DNA from: Actinomadura sp. K4S16
Lineage (GTDB): Bacteria; Actinomycetota; Actinomycetes; Streptosporangiales; Streptosporangiaceae
DNA: 64,000 bases
Assembly: GCF_008327685.1 (NCBI RefSeq)
Contig: NZ_BDDE01000032.1
Location: forward strand, 34,556-98,555
Direction of reading: 5' to 3'
This document shows, one piece after another, positions 34,018 through 42,698 of this stretch; position 1 is the first letter of the stretch, and each line of letters opens with the position of its first letter. A program made the translations under genes and the position numbers. The notes below the pieces were generated by a model that saw only the letters and a list, made by a program, of their open reading frames with translations, did no database searches and was not told the DNA's origin.

Positions 34018-35418
34018 CTAAAGCTCGCCCTTGCTTTCGAGGCGGAGGAACGCCTTGGCGATCGGCTGGGCGATGAGCCCCACCTGCCAGTCGCGGGCGC
34101 CGAGGCCGCGCAGGGCGGCGCCGATCGCGGACGCCGACGACTCCGCCGGCGGCGTCCAGGCCAGCCGGCGGACGTAGTCGGGCTGCACGAGGTTCTCCGA
34201 CGGCATCGAGTGCTCGTCGGCGAGCGCGGCGACGACGGCGCGGGCGGCGGTGAGCCGCTTGGCGGCCTCCGGGTCGCGGTCGGCCCAGCGGTGCGCGGGC
34301 GGCGGCCCGTCGCCGGGCAGGTTGGACGCCGGCAGCCCGCGCTCGCCGAGCTCACGGGCCCGGGTGACGGCGCGCAGCCACGCCGACTGGTGCCGGCGGG
34401 CGCCGCGGCCCCGCATCGTCGGCAGGGCCTGGAGCTCGGCGGGGGTCTTCGGGGCCTTCTGCGCCAGCTCGATGATCGCGGCGTCCTGGAGCACCCGGCC
34501 GGGGGACAGGTCCCGCTCGCGGGCGATCTTGTCGCGCGCCTCCCAGAGCTCGCGGACGGTGGCGAGCGCCCGCCGGTTGCGCACCCGGTGGATGCCGGAC
34601 GTGCGGCGCCACGGGTCGGCGCGCGGCGGCTTCGGCGGCGTGGTCAGGATGGCGGCGAACTCCTCCAGCGCCCACTCCAGCTTGCCCGCCGCCTCCAGCT
34701 CCTCCTGGAGGACGTCGCGCAGCTCGACCAGCAGCTCGACGTCCAGCGCGGCGTAGCGCAGCCAGTCCTCGGGGAGGGGGCGGGTCGACCAGTCGGCGGC
34801 CGAGTAGCCCTTCTCCAGCACGAAGCCGAGCACGTTCTCGACCATGGAGCCGAGGCCGACCCGCGGGTAGCCGAGCAGCCGCCCGGCCAGCTCGGTGTCG
34901 AAGAGCCGGCGCGGCACGAGGCCGACTTCGGCCAGGCACGGCAGGTCCTGGTTGGCGGCGTGCAGCACCATCTCGGTGTCGGCGAGCGCGGCGTCCAGCG
35001 CGGACAGGTCGGGGAGGGCGACCGGGTCGATCAGCGCGGTGCCGGCGCCGGCGCGGCGCATCTGGATCAGGTAGGCGCGCTGCCCGTAGCGGTAGCCGGA
35101 GGCGCGCTCGGCGTCGACCGCGACCGGGCCGGTGCCCGCGGCGAACGCCGCGATGACGCGGTCCAGGTCGGCGGCGGTGGTGAGCACCGGCGGGACGCCC
35201 TCGCGCGGCTCCAGCAGCGGGACGGCGGGGGGACCGGTGTCGGCCTCCGTGCTCGTCTGGCCGAGGCCGGGCCCGGCCGTCCCGGGAACTGTCCCGGTAG
35301 GGGTCGCCGCCGTGTTCTCCGCACCGGCGCCCTGCTCGGGACCGGTCGCGCGCGTTTCGGACACTCCCACTTCTTCCGTGTTCTCCCCCGCCGTCTCGGT
35401 TTCGGACGCTGTGCTCAC
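34018..35418 (-). CDS. rnd: Ribonuclease D (DEDDy exonuclease + HRDC)
   Basis: This 466-aa 3'-5' exoribonuclease trims tRNA and other stable RNAs. After a Thr/Glu/Ala/Pro-rich N-terminal tail (about residues 1-65, probably disordered) come the DEDDy motifs: ExoI DAE in PVAVDAERAS, ExoII HAANQDLPCL and ExoIII YAALDVELL (about residue 220). An HRDC domain follows (about residues 290-370; RELWEARDKIARERDLSPGRVLQ). DUF3000 lies 20 bases upstream on the same strand, a conserved actinobacterial neighbour. Length with the tail is slightly above the usual 400-430 aa. Confidence 0.94.
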   Translation of the reverse strand: MSTASETETAGENTEEVGVSETRATGPEQGAGAENTAATPTGTVPGTAGPGLGQTSTEADTGPPAVPLLEPREGVPPVLTTAADLDRVIAAFAAGTGPVAVDAERASGYRYGQRAYLIQMRRAGAGTALIDPVALPDLSALDAALADTEMVLHAANQDLPCLAEVGLVPRRLFDTELAGRLLGYPRVGLGSMVENVLGFVLEKGYSAADWSTRPLPEDWLRYAALDVELLVELRDVLQEELEAAGKLEWALEEFAAILTTPPKPPRADPWRRTSGIHRVRNRRALATVRELWEARDKIARERDLSPGRVLQDAAIIELAQKAPKTPAELQALPTMRGRGARRHQSAWLRAVTRARELGERGLPASNLPGDGPPPAHRWADRDPEAAKRLTAARAVVAALADEHSMPSENLVQPDYVRRLAWTPPAESSASAIGAALRGLGARDWQVGLIAQPIAKAFLRLESKGEL

Positions 35419-35437
35419 GCCCCCTACCGTACGTCGC

Positions 35438-36004
35438 TCAGCCGCCCCCGCCGCCCGGACGGTCCGGCAGCGCGGCGACGCCGGTCGGCGGCAGCCCCGC
35501 CGTGGTGCACATCACCTCGCACCAGGCCAGCACGTGGGCGGTCAGATCCTCCCCCGTGGGGGACCACGAGGCCCGCAGCTCCAGCTCCGTGGTGGACGGC
35601 TCGTCGCGCTTGTCGCCGAAGCTCTCCGACACCGCGCGGGTGATCGTCCCGGACACCGCGGCGTAGCCGGCGGGCTCCAGGGCCTCGAGCAGCCAGTCCC
35701 ACGCGACGGAGCCGATCAGCTCGTCGGCGGCGATCTCGGGCTCCAGGTCGGCGCGGATGTAGGCGACGACGCGGAAGCCGTTCGTCCAGCCGGGGCGGCC
35801 TTCGGGGTCGTACAGCACGATGAGGCGGCCCATGGCGACCTCGGTGTCGTCGTCGCGGTAGACGCTGCCGGACATGGCCGCCGCGTAAGGCGCGAGGCTC
35901 TGCGGGGCGGGCATGTCCTCGAGGTCGAGCTCCGGCCGGAAGGCGGGCCCGTCGAGGATCTCGCGCAGCGTGTCGACGGCCCGCTGGAAGGCAGGTGGGT
36001 TCAT
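35438..36004 (-). CDS. DUF3000-family protein
   Basis: A 188-aa protein recognised as DUF3000, a conserved actinobacterial family commonly located between ribonuclease D and the hemE region, as here. Characteristic stretches are FQRAVDTLREI at the start, GRLIVLYDPEGRPGWTNGFRVVAYI about residue 58 and SVAWDWLLEALE about 95. It is soluble with no signal peptide. ATG 36004 is the only reasonable start. The gene is 20 bases upstream of rnd and probably co-transcribed; function unknown. Confidence 0.88.
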   Translation of the reverse strand: MNPPAFQRAVDTLREILDGPAFRPELDLEDMPAPQSLAPYAAAMSGSVYRDDDTEVAMGRLIVLYDPEGRPGWTNGFRVVAYIRADLEPEIAADELIGSVAWDWLLEALEPAGYAAVSGTITRAVSESFGDKRDEPSTTELELRASWSPTGEDLTAHVLAWCEVMCTTAGLPPTGVAALPDRPGGGGG

Positions 36005-36164
36005 GGGTGGACCGGCCTGATCGCGGGGGAGTGACGGGTCGCGGGGGGCTGGCTCGGCGGGCTCGGGTCGGTGCTGCTGGGATGTGCCGCCGCAGGGGGC
36101 GACGGGAGGGCGCGGAGGGGACACAGGCACGGCACAGGTGGTTTCGTTTCGGGGGCCGGGCCGT

Positions 36165-36377
36165 TCAGGCCACGGCCCGCACGGTGGCGGCGCGGCCGGG
36201 CGCCGGGGCGGTCTCGGAGGTCCGGCCGGGGGCCGGGGCGGCGGCGCCGGGCGGCAGGCCGACCAGGACGGCGGAGCCGCAGTCGACGCAGGCCCGCTCG
36301 GGGCACTCCTCGCCGTGCCCGTCCTCGCACGGCGGCAGCTCGAACTCGCGTTCATCACCGCAGGTGAAGCAGTACAA
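36165..36377 (-). CDS. Small zinc-ribbon-like protein (70 aa), TTG start
   Basis: The product reads MYCFTCGDEREFEL at the start and carries four cysteines in CxxC-like pairs (CFTC; CPERACVDCG) plus a further Cys and His between them (PPCEDGHGEE), the look of a small zinc ribbon. A longer frame starting at ATG 36410 exists, but TTG 36377 is preceded by GGGAGG at seven-base spacing and makes the protein start at the cysteine motif. The C-terminal 25 residues are Ala/Pro-rich. It lies between hemE (divergent) and DUF3000 (downstream, same strand). Function unknown; it may bind zinc and a nucleic acid. Confidence 0.7.
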   Translation of the reverse strand: MYCFTCGDEREFELPPCEDGHGEECPERACVDCGSAVLVGLPPGAAAPAPGRTSETAPAPGRAATVRAVA

Positions 36378-36525
36378 GGGGGAACCTCCCTCGGCTATGA
36401 CACGCATCACGTTCGCACGCGCCGGTGACAGAATGCGGGACTTCGCTCGGCGTGTCCGGAAGTTCGTTGCGCCTCACCCGCCACTCCGGTGCTCCCCCAT
36501 CCGCTTTTCGTGGGACCATCACAAC

Positions 36526-37620
36526 GTGACCGCTGACGCAGCCCGTTCGAACGACCACCCTGCGCGCACGCCCGACAACGGCGGCCTCGCCGAGAGCCCC
36601 TTCCTGCTGGCCTGCCGCCGCCGGCCGGTGCCGCACACGCCCGTGTGGTTCATGCGCCAGGCGGGCCGCTCGCTGCCGGAGTACCTGCGGGTCCGCGAGG
36701 GCGTTCCGATGCTGGAGTCGTGCACCCGCCCGGACATGGTCGTGGAGATCACGATGCAGCCGGTGCGGCGGTACGCGGTGGACGCGGCGATCTTCTACAG
36801 CGACATCATGGTGCCGCTCAGGGCCGTCGGCGTCGACCTCGACATCAAGCCCGGCGTCGGGCCGGTCATCGCCGATCCTATCCGGGACGCGGCGGGCCTG
36901 GACGCCCTGCGCCCCCTCGTCCCCGACGACGTCCCGTACGTGACCGAGGCCGTCGAGGGCCTGGTCGGCGAGCTGGGCGGCACGCCGCTGATCGGTTTCG
37001 CGGGGGGCCCGTTCACGCTCGCCTCGTATCTGATCGAGGGCGGCCCGTCCAAGAACCACGAGCGCACCAAGGCGATGATGTACGGCGAGCCGGAGCTGTG
37101 GGACCGGCTCATGGAGCGGCTGGCCGACCTCACGATCGCGTTCCTGAAGGTGCAGATCGCGGCCGGCGCGAGCGCCGTGCAGGTCTTCGACTCCTGGGTG
37201 GGCGCGGTCGCCGCGCAGGACTACCGCGAGTCCGTCCTGCCGCACGCCCGCCGCATCTTCGCCGAGATCGAGCCGCTCGGCGTCCCGCGCATCCACTTCG
37301 GCGTCGGGACGGGCGAACTGCTCGGCCTGATGGGCGAGGCCGGGGCCGACGTCGTCGGCGTCGACTGGCGGGTGCCGCTCGACGAGGCCGTCAGCCGCGT
37401 CGAGCCGGGCAAGGCGCTGCAGGGCAACCTCGACCCGGCGATCCTCTTCGCGCCGTGGGAGACCGTGGAGCGCCGGGCCCGCGACGTGCTGGCCCGCGGC
37501 CGCACGGCCGAGGGGCACATCTTCAACCTGGGCCACGGCGTCCTGCCGTCCATCGATCCGGACGTGCTGGCTCGCCTCGCGGACCTCGTCCACGAGGCGA
37601 GCACCGAGGACCCGCGCTAG
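36526..37620 (+). CDS. hemE: Uroporphyrinogen III decarboxylase
   Basis: This 364-aa enzyme converts uroporphyrinogen III to coproporphyrinogen III in heme biosynthesis. The signature WFMRQAGRSLPEY (about residue 40) and the catalytic aspartate in AIFYSDIMVPLRAVG are present, with the conserved GFAGGPFTLASYLIEGG about residue 150 and GNLDPAILFAP near the end. GTG 36526 is chosen: it gives a normal-length protein, while the longer frame upstream passes through the divergent small gene. It shares its stop (CTAG) with the convergent DUF4349 lipoprotein gene. The later heme genes cgoX and chdC follow at 39.9 kb on the same strand. Confidence 0.97.
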   Translation: MTADAARSNDHPARTPDNGGLAESPFLLACRRRPVPHTPVWFMRQAGRSLPEYLRVREGVPMLESCTRPDMVVEITMQPVRRYAVDAAIFYSDIMVPLRAVGVDLDIKPGVGPVIADPIRDAAGLDALRPLVPDDVPYVTEAVEGLVGELGGTPLIGFAGGPFTLASYLIEGGPSKNHERTKAMMYGEPELWDRLMERLADLTIAFLKVQIAAGASAVQVFDSWVGAVAAQDYRESVLPHARRIFAEIEPLGVPRIHFGVGTGELLGLMGEAGADVVGVDWRVPLDEAVSRVEPGKALQGNLDPAILFAPWETVERRARDVLARGRTAEGHIFNLGHGVLPSIDPDVLARLADLVHEASTEDPR

Positions 37621-38591
37621 GCGGGCGGCCGGGGCCCTTCCGGGGGCTCCTCGCCCGCGCCGACCGCGGCCTTCGCGTTCTCCGGCTCCGGGGTCTTCCC
37701 CGGCTCCGGCGCGGCGTCGTCCGCGGCGCGGGCGCGCCGCCGCCGGAGGGCCAGGAGCGGGAGCCCGACCACGGCGGCCGTGACGAGGAACGGCAGCAGC
37801 CAGCCCAGCACGGCGGCGACGCCGCCGACGAACGCGGTGAACGCGTGCCAGCCGCTCTGGAGCCCGCCGACGAACCCGCCGCGCGGCTCGTCCTTCTCGG
37901 GCGGCGGGGCCTTGGTCACGACGGTCACGGTCACCGTCGCGAACTGCGTGCGGTTGGCAAGCGCCTTCTGGCGCGCCTGGAGCGCCTCCAGGTCGGCCTC
38001 CCGCTGGGAGATCTCCTGCTCGATGCTCATGATCTCGCTGACGGAGCCCGCCCGGTCGAGCAGCTTGCGGAACGTCTCCAGCGTGGCCTTCGCGGACCGC
38101 ACCCGCGCGTCGACGTCGGCGACCTCGCCGGTGACGTCCTCGGCCTCCTGGCTGAGCGACAGCTTGGTGCCGAGCTCGGTGCCGAGCCGGCCGAGCACCT
38201 CGGCGTACCGCTCGCTCGGGATCTTGAGCGCGATCTCCGAGCGGGCGGGCTCGCTCGACGTCGACTCCCGTTCGACGTAGCCGCCCGCCGCGGCGACCAG
38301 CTGCTTGGCCTTGGCGGCGGCGGCCTCCACGTTCCCGGCCCTGACCCGCAGGGCGGCGGTGTGGACGACCTCGCGCCCGGTCGGCAGCGGCGCCTGCGCC
38401 CGCTGCTTGGCGCCGCCCTGGGGGGCGCCCTCCGCGCGCTGGGCGCCGCCCGGGAGGGCCGGCGCCGTGGCCGCGCTCCGCGGCGCGGAGTCCGACGCCC
38501 CGGACGAGTGGTCGCCGCCCCCGCAGGCGGCCACGATCCCGGCCATCGGCAGGACGACCAGTGCGCAGGTGATGCTCCTGACGTTCCGCAT
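37617..38591 (-). CDS. DUF4349 lipoprotein
   Basis: This 324-aa DUF4349 protein has a lipobox (MAGIVAAC), a Gly/Ala/Ser/Pro linker, then the family's extracytoplasmic domain with REVVHTAALRVRAGNVEAAAAKA, a Val/Glu-rich middle and a coiled-coil segment (about residues 160-210; SIEQEISQREADLEALQARQKAL). A C-terminal helix (LLPFLVTAAVVGLPLLAL) and a basic, Pro-rich tail end inside the cell. It is thus anchored at both ends. Its function is not established. Its stop overlaps that of hemE. Confidence 0.87.
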   Translation of the reverse strand: MRNVRSITCALVVLPMAGIVAACGGGDHSSGASDSAPRSAATAPALPGGAQRAEGAPQGGAKQRAQAPLPTGREVVHTAALRVRAGNVEAAAAKAKQLVAAAGGYVERESTSSEPARSEIALKIPSERYAEVLGRLGTELGTKLSLSQEAEDVTGEVADVDARVRSAKATLETFRKLLDRAGSVSEIMSIEQEISQREADLEALQARQKALANRTQFATVTVTVVTKAPPPEKDEPRGGFVGGLQSGWHAFTAFVGGVAAVLGWLLPFLVTAAVVGLPLLALRRRRARAADDAAPEPGKTPEPENAKAAVGAGEEPPEGPRPPA

Positions 38592-38688
38592 GCGGCTTGG
38601 ACGATGTGCCGCATATCACCGTTCCTCGGGACGGATCGCGATCCGGGCACGAAGCGGGCACGCGCCGATCACGGGTCGCCGGTGCCGG

Positions 38689-39804
38689 TCAGGGGCCGTC
38701 GGTGAGGACGACGGGCCCGCCGATGTCGACGGTTCCGAGCGTCCACAGGGCGCCCGTGCCGGGGACGACGGCGAGCGCGCTCGCGTAGAAGTTCTTCCGG
38801 TTCGGCACGGCGGTGGCCGGGACCCGCTCCCAGGTCCCGCCGCTGTAGCGGATCAGGCCCGGCTTCGCCGGCTCGTCGAGCGAGTGCCCGATGGCCCACA
38901 GCGTCCCGTCTCCGCCTTCGGCGATCCTGGTGAGCGCGTTGAGACCGGGCGGGGTCGTGACGCCCGTCCAGGCCGTGCCGTCCCAGTGCATCAGGACGGG
39001 CGTGGCCGGGGACGTGCGGTAGCTGATGCCGGTGGCCCAGGCGTCGGTGGGGGAGAGGGCGAGCATGTCGGTGAAGCCGGTCCCCGGCACGGGCTCGTGC
39101 ACGGGGACGGTCTGCCAGGACCGCCCGTCCCAGTGCCGCGCCGCGAGCGTCTCGTCGGTCGCGGACGCGGTGCCGAGCACCCAGATGTCGTCGTCCGCCC
39201 GGATGTAGGACGTGTGCTGCCGGATGTCCGGGAGCGTGGTGATGAGCGCCCAGGTGTCGCCCGTCCGGCGGTAGAAGCCGGTGTCGGTCGCGACCCGGAC
39301 GCCGCCGGCGCTCGCCTGGAGGTTCGCGCTGCGGGCTCCGGACGGCAGCGCCACCTGCTCGAACCGGGAGCCGGTGAAGTGCGCCGCGTAGGGGACCGGC
39401 GCCCCGCCGCCCGAGCCGTACTTCGGGCCGCTGATCCACACGTCCTCGGGGGCGACCGCGTCGACGTCGGTGATGGTGCCGCGGCTGGACAGGCCCTGGA
39501 GGTCGTACTCGACCCAGCTCCCGCCCTTCCAGCGCCGGACGACGGGATTGCCGGGGATGCTCTGCCCGGTCCCGGGGATCGGGCCGGGGATCACCAGTTC
39601 TCCCTGGTTCCCGGCGATCCAGACGCTGTCGGGCGAGGCGGCGGCGACGTCGTAGAGGCTGTTGTTCGGCCAGAAGAACGGCAGCGGGACCGGCGTGAAG
39701 TCGCCGCGTTCGGCGGCCGAGGCGGGGGTGGCCGCCCCGCCGATCGCGAGCGCGCCGGCCGCGAGGACCGCCGCGGCCCGGGTGGAGGTCGTCCGAGGGA
39801 TCAT
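38689..39804 (-). CDS. Secreted beta-propeller-like protein
   Basis: A 371-aa exported protein with a Sec signal peptide ending in ATPASAA (cleavage about residue 30). The mature part has repeated blades of the type (S/D)VWIAG, DVWISG, DIWVLG, DAWATG, TLWAIG and ALWTLG, each followed by W-containing strands such as RWKGGSWVEY, HWDGRSWQTV and HWDGTAWTGV. That pattern indicates a six- to seven-bladed beta-propeller. No catalytic motif is visible. It probably binds a ligand or partner outside the cell. It is transcribed toward the DUF4349 gene. Confidence 0.78.
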   Translation of the reverse strand: MIPRTTSTRAAAVLAAGALAIGGAATPASAAERGDFTPVPLPFFWPNNSLYDVAAASPDSVWIAGNQGELVIPGPIPGTGQSIPGNPVVRRWKGGSWVEYDLQGLSSRGTITDVDAVAPEDVWISGPKYGSGGGAPVPYAAHFTGSRFEQVALPSGARSANLQASAGGVRVATDTGFYRRTGDTWALITTLPDIRQHTSYIRADDDIWVLGTASATDETLAARHWDGRSWQTVPVHEPVPGTGFTDMLALSPTDAWATGISYRTSPATPVLMHWDGTAWTGVTTPPGLNALTRIAEGGDGTLWAIGHSLDEPAKPGLIRYSGGTWERVPATAVPNRKNFYASALAVVPGTGALWTLGTVDIGGPVVLTDGP

Positions 39805-39933
39805 GTCTGCCAGTATTCACTGGCGAGGTTCGGAGATCTTGTCATCTCGGCGACAAAAACCCGCGCGGCGCGAGTGCCGCAGTTCACGTCGACCCGGTGC
39901 GCGATCCGGCGGGGCGTCTGGGAGGCTGGAGGC

Positions 39934-41367
39934 ATGACCACGTCCCATGCGGTTGTCGTCGGGGGCGGCATCGCGGGCCTCGCCGCCGCGCGCGTGCTCG
40001 TCCGGGAGGGCGTCCGGGTGACGGTCCTGGAGGGGTCCCCCCTGATCGGCGGGAAGCTGCGGGTCAGCGAGATCGCCGGGATCCCGGTGGACGAGGGCGC
40101 CGAGTCGATGCTCGCCCGCCGTCCCGAGGGACTCGACCTCGTGCGCGACCTCGGCCGCTCCGGCGACCTCGTGAACCCCGGCACCACATCCTCGGGCATC
40201 CTCAGCCGCGGCGCGGTGCGGCCGATCCCGTCCGGCCAGGTCATGGGCGTGCCGTCCGATCTGAAGGCGCTCGCCGCCTCGCACGTGCTCTCGCCCGCCG
40301 GGCTGGCGCGCGTGCCCCTCGACCTCGTGCTGCCGGAGACCCCGCGGGGCGCGGACGTGTCCGTCGCCGACTACATCGGCGCCCGCCTCGGCGCCGAGGT
40401 CGTCGACCGGCTCGTCGAGCCGCTGCTCGGCGGGGTCTACGCGGGCCGGGCCGAGCTGCTGTCGTTCGAGTCCACGCTGCCCGCCGTCGCCGCCGCCGCG
40501 CGCACCCACCGGTCTTTGATCCACGCCGTCCAGGGCATCAGGGACGCCGCGCCGCAGAACCCCGGCCCGGTGTTCGCCACGCTGCCGGACGGGCTCGGCA
40601 CGCTCCCGCACCTGGTCGCCGCCGACATCGCCGAGGCCGGGGGGACGATCAGGACCGGGGCCATGGTCCGCGGGCTGCGCCGCCGCGAGGACGGCTGGCG
40701 GCTCACCGTGGGCCCGGCCCGCGACCCCGAGCACCTCGACGCCGACGCGGTGGTCGTGGCGGTCCCGGCGGCCCCGGCGGCCCGGCTGCTGGAGCCGGAC
40801 GTCCCCGCCGCGGCGCGCGAGCTGGCCGGCATCGAGTACGCCAGCATGGCGATCATCACCCTCGCCTACCGGGCCACCGCGTTCCCGCGGCTCCCGGAGG
40901 GCAGCGGCTACCTCGTCCCGAACGTGGAGTGCGACACCGCCCGCGGCGGGCGCGGGGTCAAGGCCGTCACGTTCAGCTCGCTGAAATGGCCGCACCTGCG
41001 CGACCGCGACCCGGGCGTCATCGCGGTGCGCTGCTCCATCGGGCGGTACGGCGAGGAGCACACGCTCCAGCGGACCGACGAGGAGCTCACAGCGACCGCC
41101 ATGGCCGAGCTCGCCGCGACGTCCGGCGTCACCGAGCTGCCGATCGAGACCCGGGTGACCCGGTGGGGCGGCGGCCTTCCCCAGTACAACGTGGGCCACG
41201 CCGACCGCGTGGCCAAGGTCCGGGCCGCGGTCGCCGGCGCGCCGGGGCTGGCCGTCGCGGGCGCCGCCTACGACGGCCTCGGCATCCCCGCGTGCATCGC
41301 CACCGCGCGCGCGGCGGCGATCCGGGTGCTGGACCATTTGCGCAGTCGAGAAGGAGTTGGACCATGA
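39934..41367 (+). CDS. hemY: Coproporphyrinogen III oxidase (HemY/CgoX type)
   Basis: A 477-aa FAD enzyme that oxidises coproporphyrinogen III to coproporphyrin III in the coproporphyrin-dependent heme pathway of actinobacteria (older name: protoporphyrinogen oxidase HemG/HemY, now CgoX). The FAD-binding Rossmann motif VVVGGGIAGLAAARVLVREG is at the very start, with EGAESMLAR about residue 50 and LLGGVYAGRAELLS about residue 160, both diagnostic. ATG 39934 follows GGAGG closely. It overlaps chdC by ATGA, so the two are translationally coupled. Confidence 0.93.
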   Translation: MTTSHAVVVGGGIAGLAAARVLVREGVRVTVLEGSPLIGGKLRVSEIAGIPVDEGAESMLARRPEGLDLVRDLGRSGDLVNPGTTSSGILSRGAVRPIPSGQVMGVPSDLKALAASHVLSPAGLARVPLDLVLPETPRGADVSVADYIGARLGAEVVDRLVEPLLGGVYAGRAELLSFESTLPAVAAAARTHRSLIHAVQGIRDAAPQNPGPVFATLPDGLGTLPHLVAADIAEAGGTIRTGAMVRGLRRREDGWRLTVGPARDPEHLDADAVVVAVPAAPAARLLEPDVPAAARELAGIEYASMAIITLAYRATAFPRLPEGSGYLVPNVECDTARGGRGVKAVTFSSLKWPHLRDRDPGVIAVRCSIGRYGEEHTLQRTDEELTATAMAELAATSGVTELPIETRVTRWGGGLPQYNVGHADRVAKVRAAVAGAPGLAVAGAAYDGLGIPACIATARAAAIRVLDHLRSREGVGP

Positions 41368-42062
41368 CGGAGCAGGCGGCCAAGCCGAAGGCGCGCGAAC
41401 TCAACAACGTGATCCGCTACACCATGTGGTCGGTGTTCCGGGTCGCGAACCCCGGGACGGTAGGCGAGCGGGAGGCGGCGGAGGTCCAGGACCTCCTCGA
41501 CCAGGCCGCCCAGAAGGACGTCACCACGCGCGGCGCCTACGACGTCGCCGGCCTGCGCGCGGACGCCGACTACATGTTCTGGTGGCACGCGCCCACCTCC
41601 GACGACCTCCAGGAGGTCTACACCCGGTTCCGGCGGACGGCGCTGGGCCGGGCGAGCGAGCCGGTGTGGTCGCAGATGGCGCTGCACCGCCCGGCGGAGT
41701 TCAACAAGAGCCACATCCCCGCGTTCCTCGCCGACGAGGAGCCGCGCGCCTACGTGTGCGTGTACCCGTTCGTCCGCTCGTACGAGTGGTACCTGCTGCC
41801 GGACGACGAACGCCGCGCGATGCTCGCCGAGCACGGGAAGATGGCCCGCGACTACCCCGACGTCCGGGCCAACACGGTGTCGTCGTTCGCGCTCGGCGAC
41901 TACGAGTGGATGCTGGCGTTCGAGGCCGACGAGCTCCACCGCATCGTCGACCTGATGCGGCACCTGCGGGGCGCGAGGGCGCGCCTGCACACCCGCGAGG
42001 AGGTGCCTTTCTACACAGGTCGCCGCAAGCCGGTCGCCGAGCTGGTCGCCGGGCTGGCCTAG
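41364..42062 (+). CDS. chdC: Coproheme decarboxylase (ChdC/HemQ)
   Basis: This 232-aa chlorite-dismutase-fold enzyme makes heme b from coproheme, the last step of the coproporphyrin pathway. The family features are visible: IRYTMWSVFRV near the N-terminus, FWWHAPTSDDLQEVY about residue 70, the catalytic tyrosine in RSYEWYLLP (about residue 145) and the proximal heme histidine in LAEHGKMARDYP. ATGA overlap with hemY fixes the start at 41364. The pair hemY-chdC with hemE nearby shows that this organism uses the coproporphyrin route. Confidence 0.96.
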   Translation: MTEQAAKPKARELNNVIRYTMWSVFRVANPGTVGEREAAEVQDLLDQAAQKDVTTRGAYDVAGLRADADYMFWWHAPTSDDLQEVYTRFRRTALGRASEPVWSQMALHRPAEFNKSHIPAFLADEEPRAYVCVYPFVRSYEWYLLPDDERRAMLAEHGKMARDYPDVRANTVSSFALGDYEWMLAFEADELHRIVDLMRHLRGARARLHTREEVPFYTGRRKPVAELVAGLA

Positions 42063-42122
42063 CGGGGCTCATCACGCCGAATCGTGCGTCGGGCGGGGGC
42101 GGCCGGCAGTAAAGTGCCGTCC

Positions 42123-42698
42123 GTGACCAAGTCTCCCGCCCGGCACGCCCGCGGCCGGCACGCCCGGCCGCCGTCCGAGTTCACGGTCCGCCTGCACCGC
42201 ATGACCGCGTCCCTGGCCGGCTCCCGCCGCCGCCGGGCGGCCGCCGCCGGCACGCTGACCGCGGCCGCCGCGGTGCTCGCGGCCGCCGCGCTGGCGCTGC
42301 CCGGCGGCTCGCACCCCGCCCCCCGCGCCGCCGTGGCCGCCCGCACGGGCGCCGCCCCCTCGCCGCACGAGCGTGTCGCGGCCGCCGGTGACCCGGACGA
42401 GATCACCGACGCGGTGCCCTACTTCGAGACCAAGGACCCCGGCAAGAAGGTCGTCAAGCACGTCACCGACGTCCGCCGCAGCGGCAGCTTCGTGCGCGTC
42501 TACACCGACCTCGGGGAGTCCGACGAGAACTCCGAGCCGGCCATCGACCTGTGCAAGTGGACGACCCAGTTCCTCAAGGACGGCGGCGACGACGAGCCGC
42601 GGGTCTTCGTCCACGGCAAGAGCGACGACAACGGCAGCGTCGTCCTCGCCAACAAGCAGAGCGACAAGGACGACTGCGGCGTCTCCGAGACCCCCTAG
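42123..42698 (+). CDS. Hypothetical exported protein
   Basis: This 191-aa protein has a basic N-terminal stretch (about residues 1-45, rich in His/Arg), a hydrophobic helix (AAAAVLAAAALALPGG) and a mature domain of about 110 residues, EITDAVPYFETKDPGKKVVKHVTDVRRSGSFVR onward, with two cysteines (DLCKW; DDCG) that may pair. GTG 42123 is the longest good start; an internal ATG at 42201 would give a tighter signal peptide. I do not recognise the family. Its stop (TAG) overlaps the convergent neighbour's stop in CTAG. Confidence 0.7.
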   Translation: MTKSPARHARGRHARPPSEFTVRLHRMTASLAGSRRRRAAAAGTLTAAAAVLAAAALALPGGSHPAPRAAVAARTGAAPSPHERVAAAGDPDEITDAVPYFETKDPGKKVVKHVTDVRRSGSFVRVYTDLGESDENSEPAIDLCKWTTQFLKDGGDDEPRVFVHGKSDDNGSVVLANKQSDKDDCGVSETP

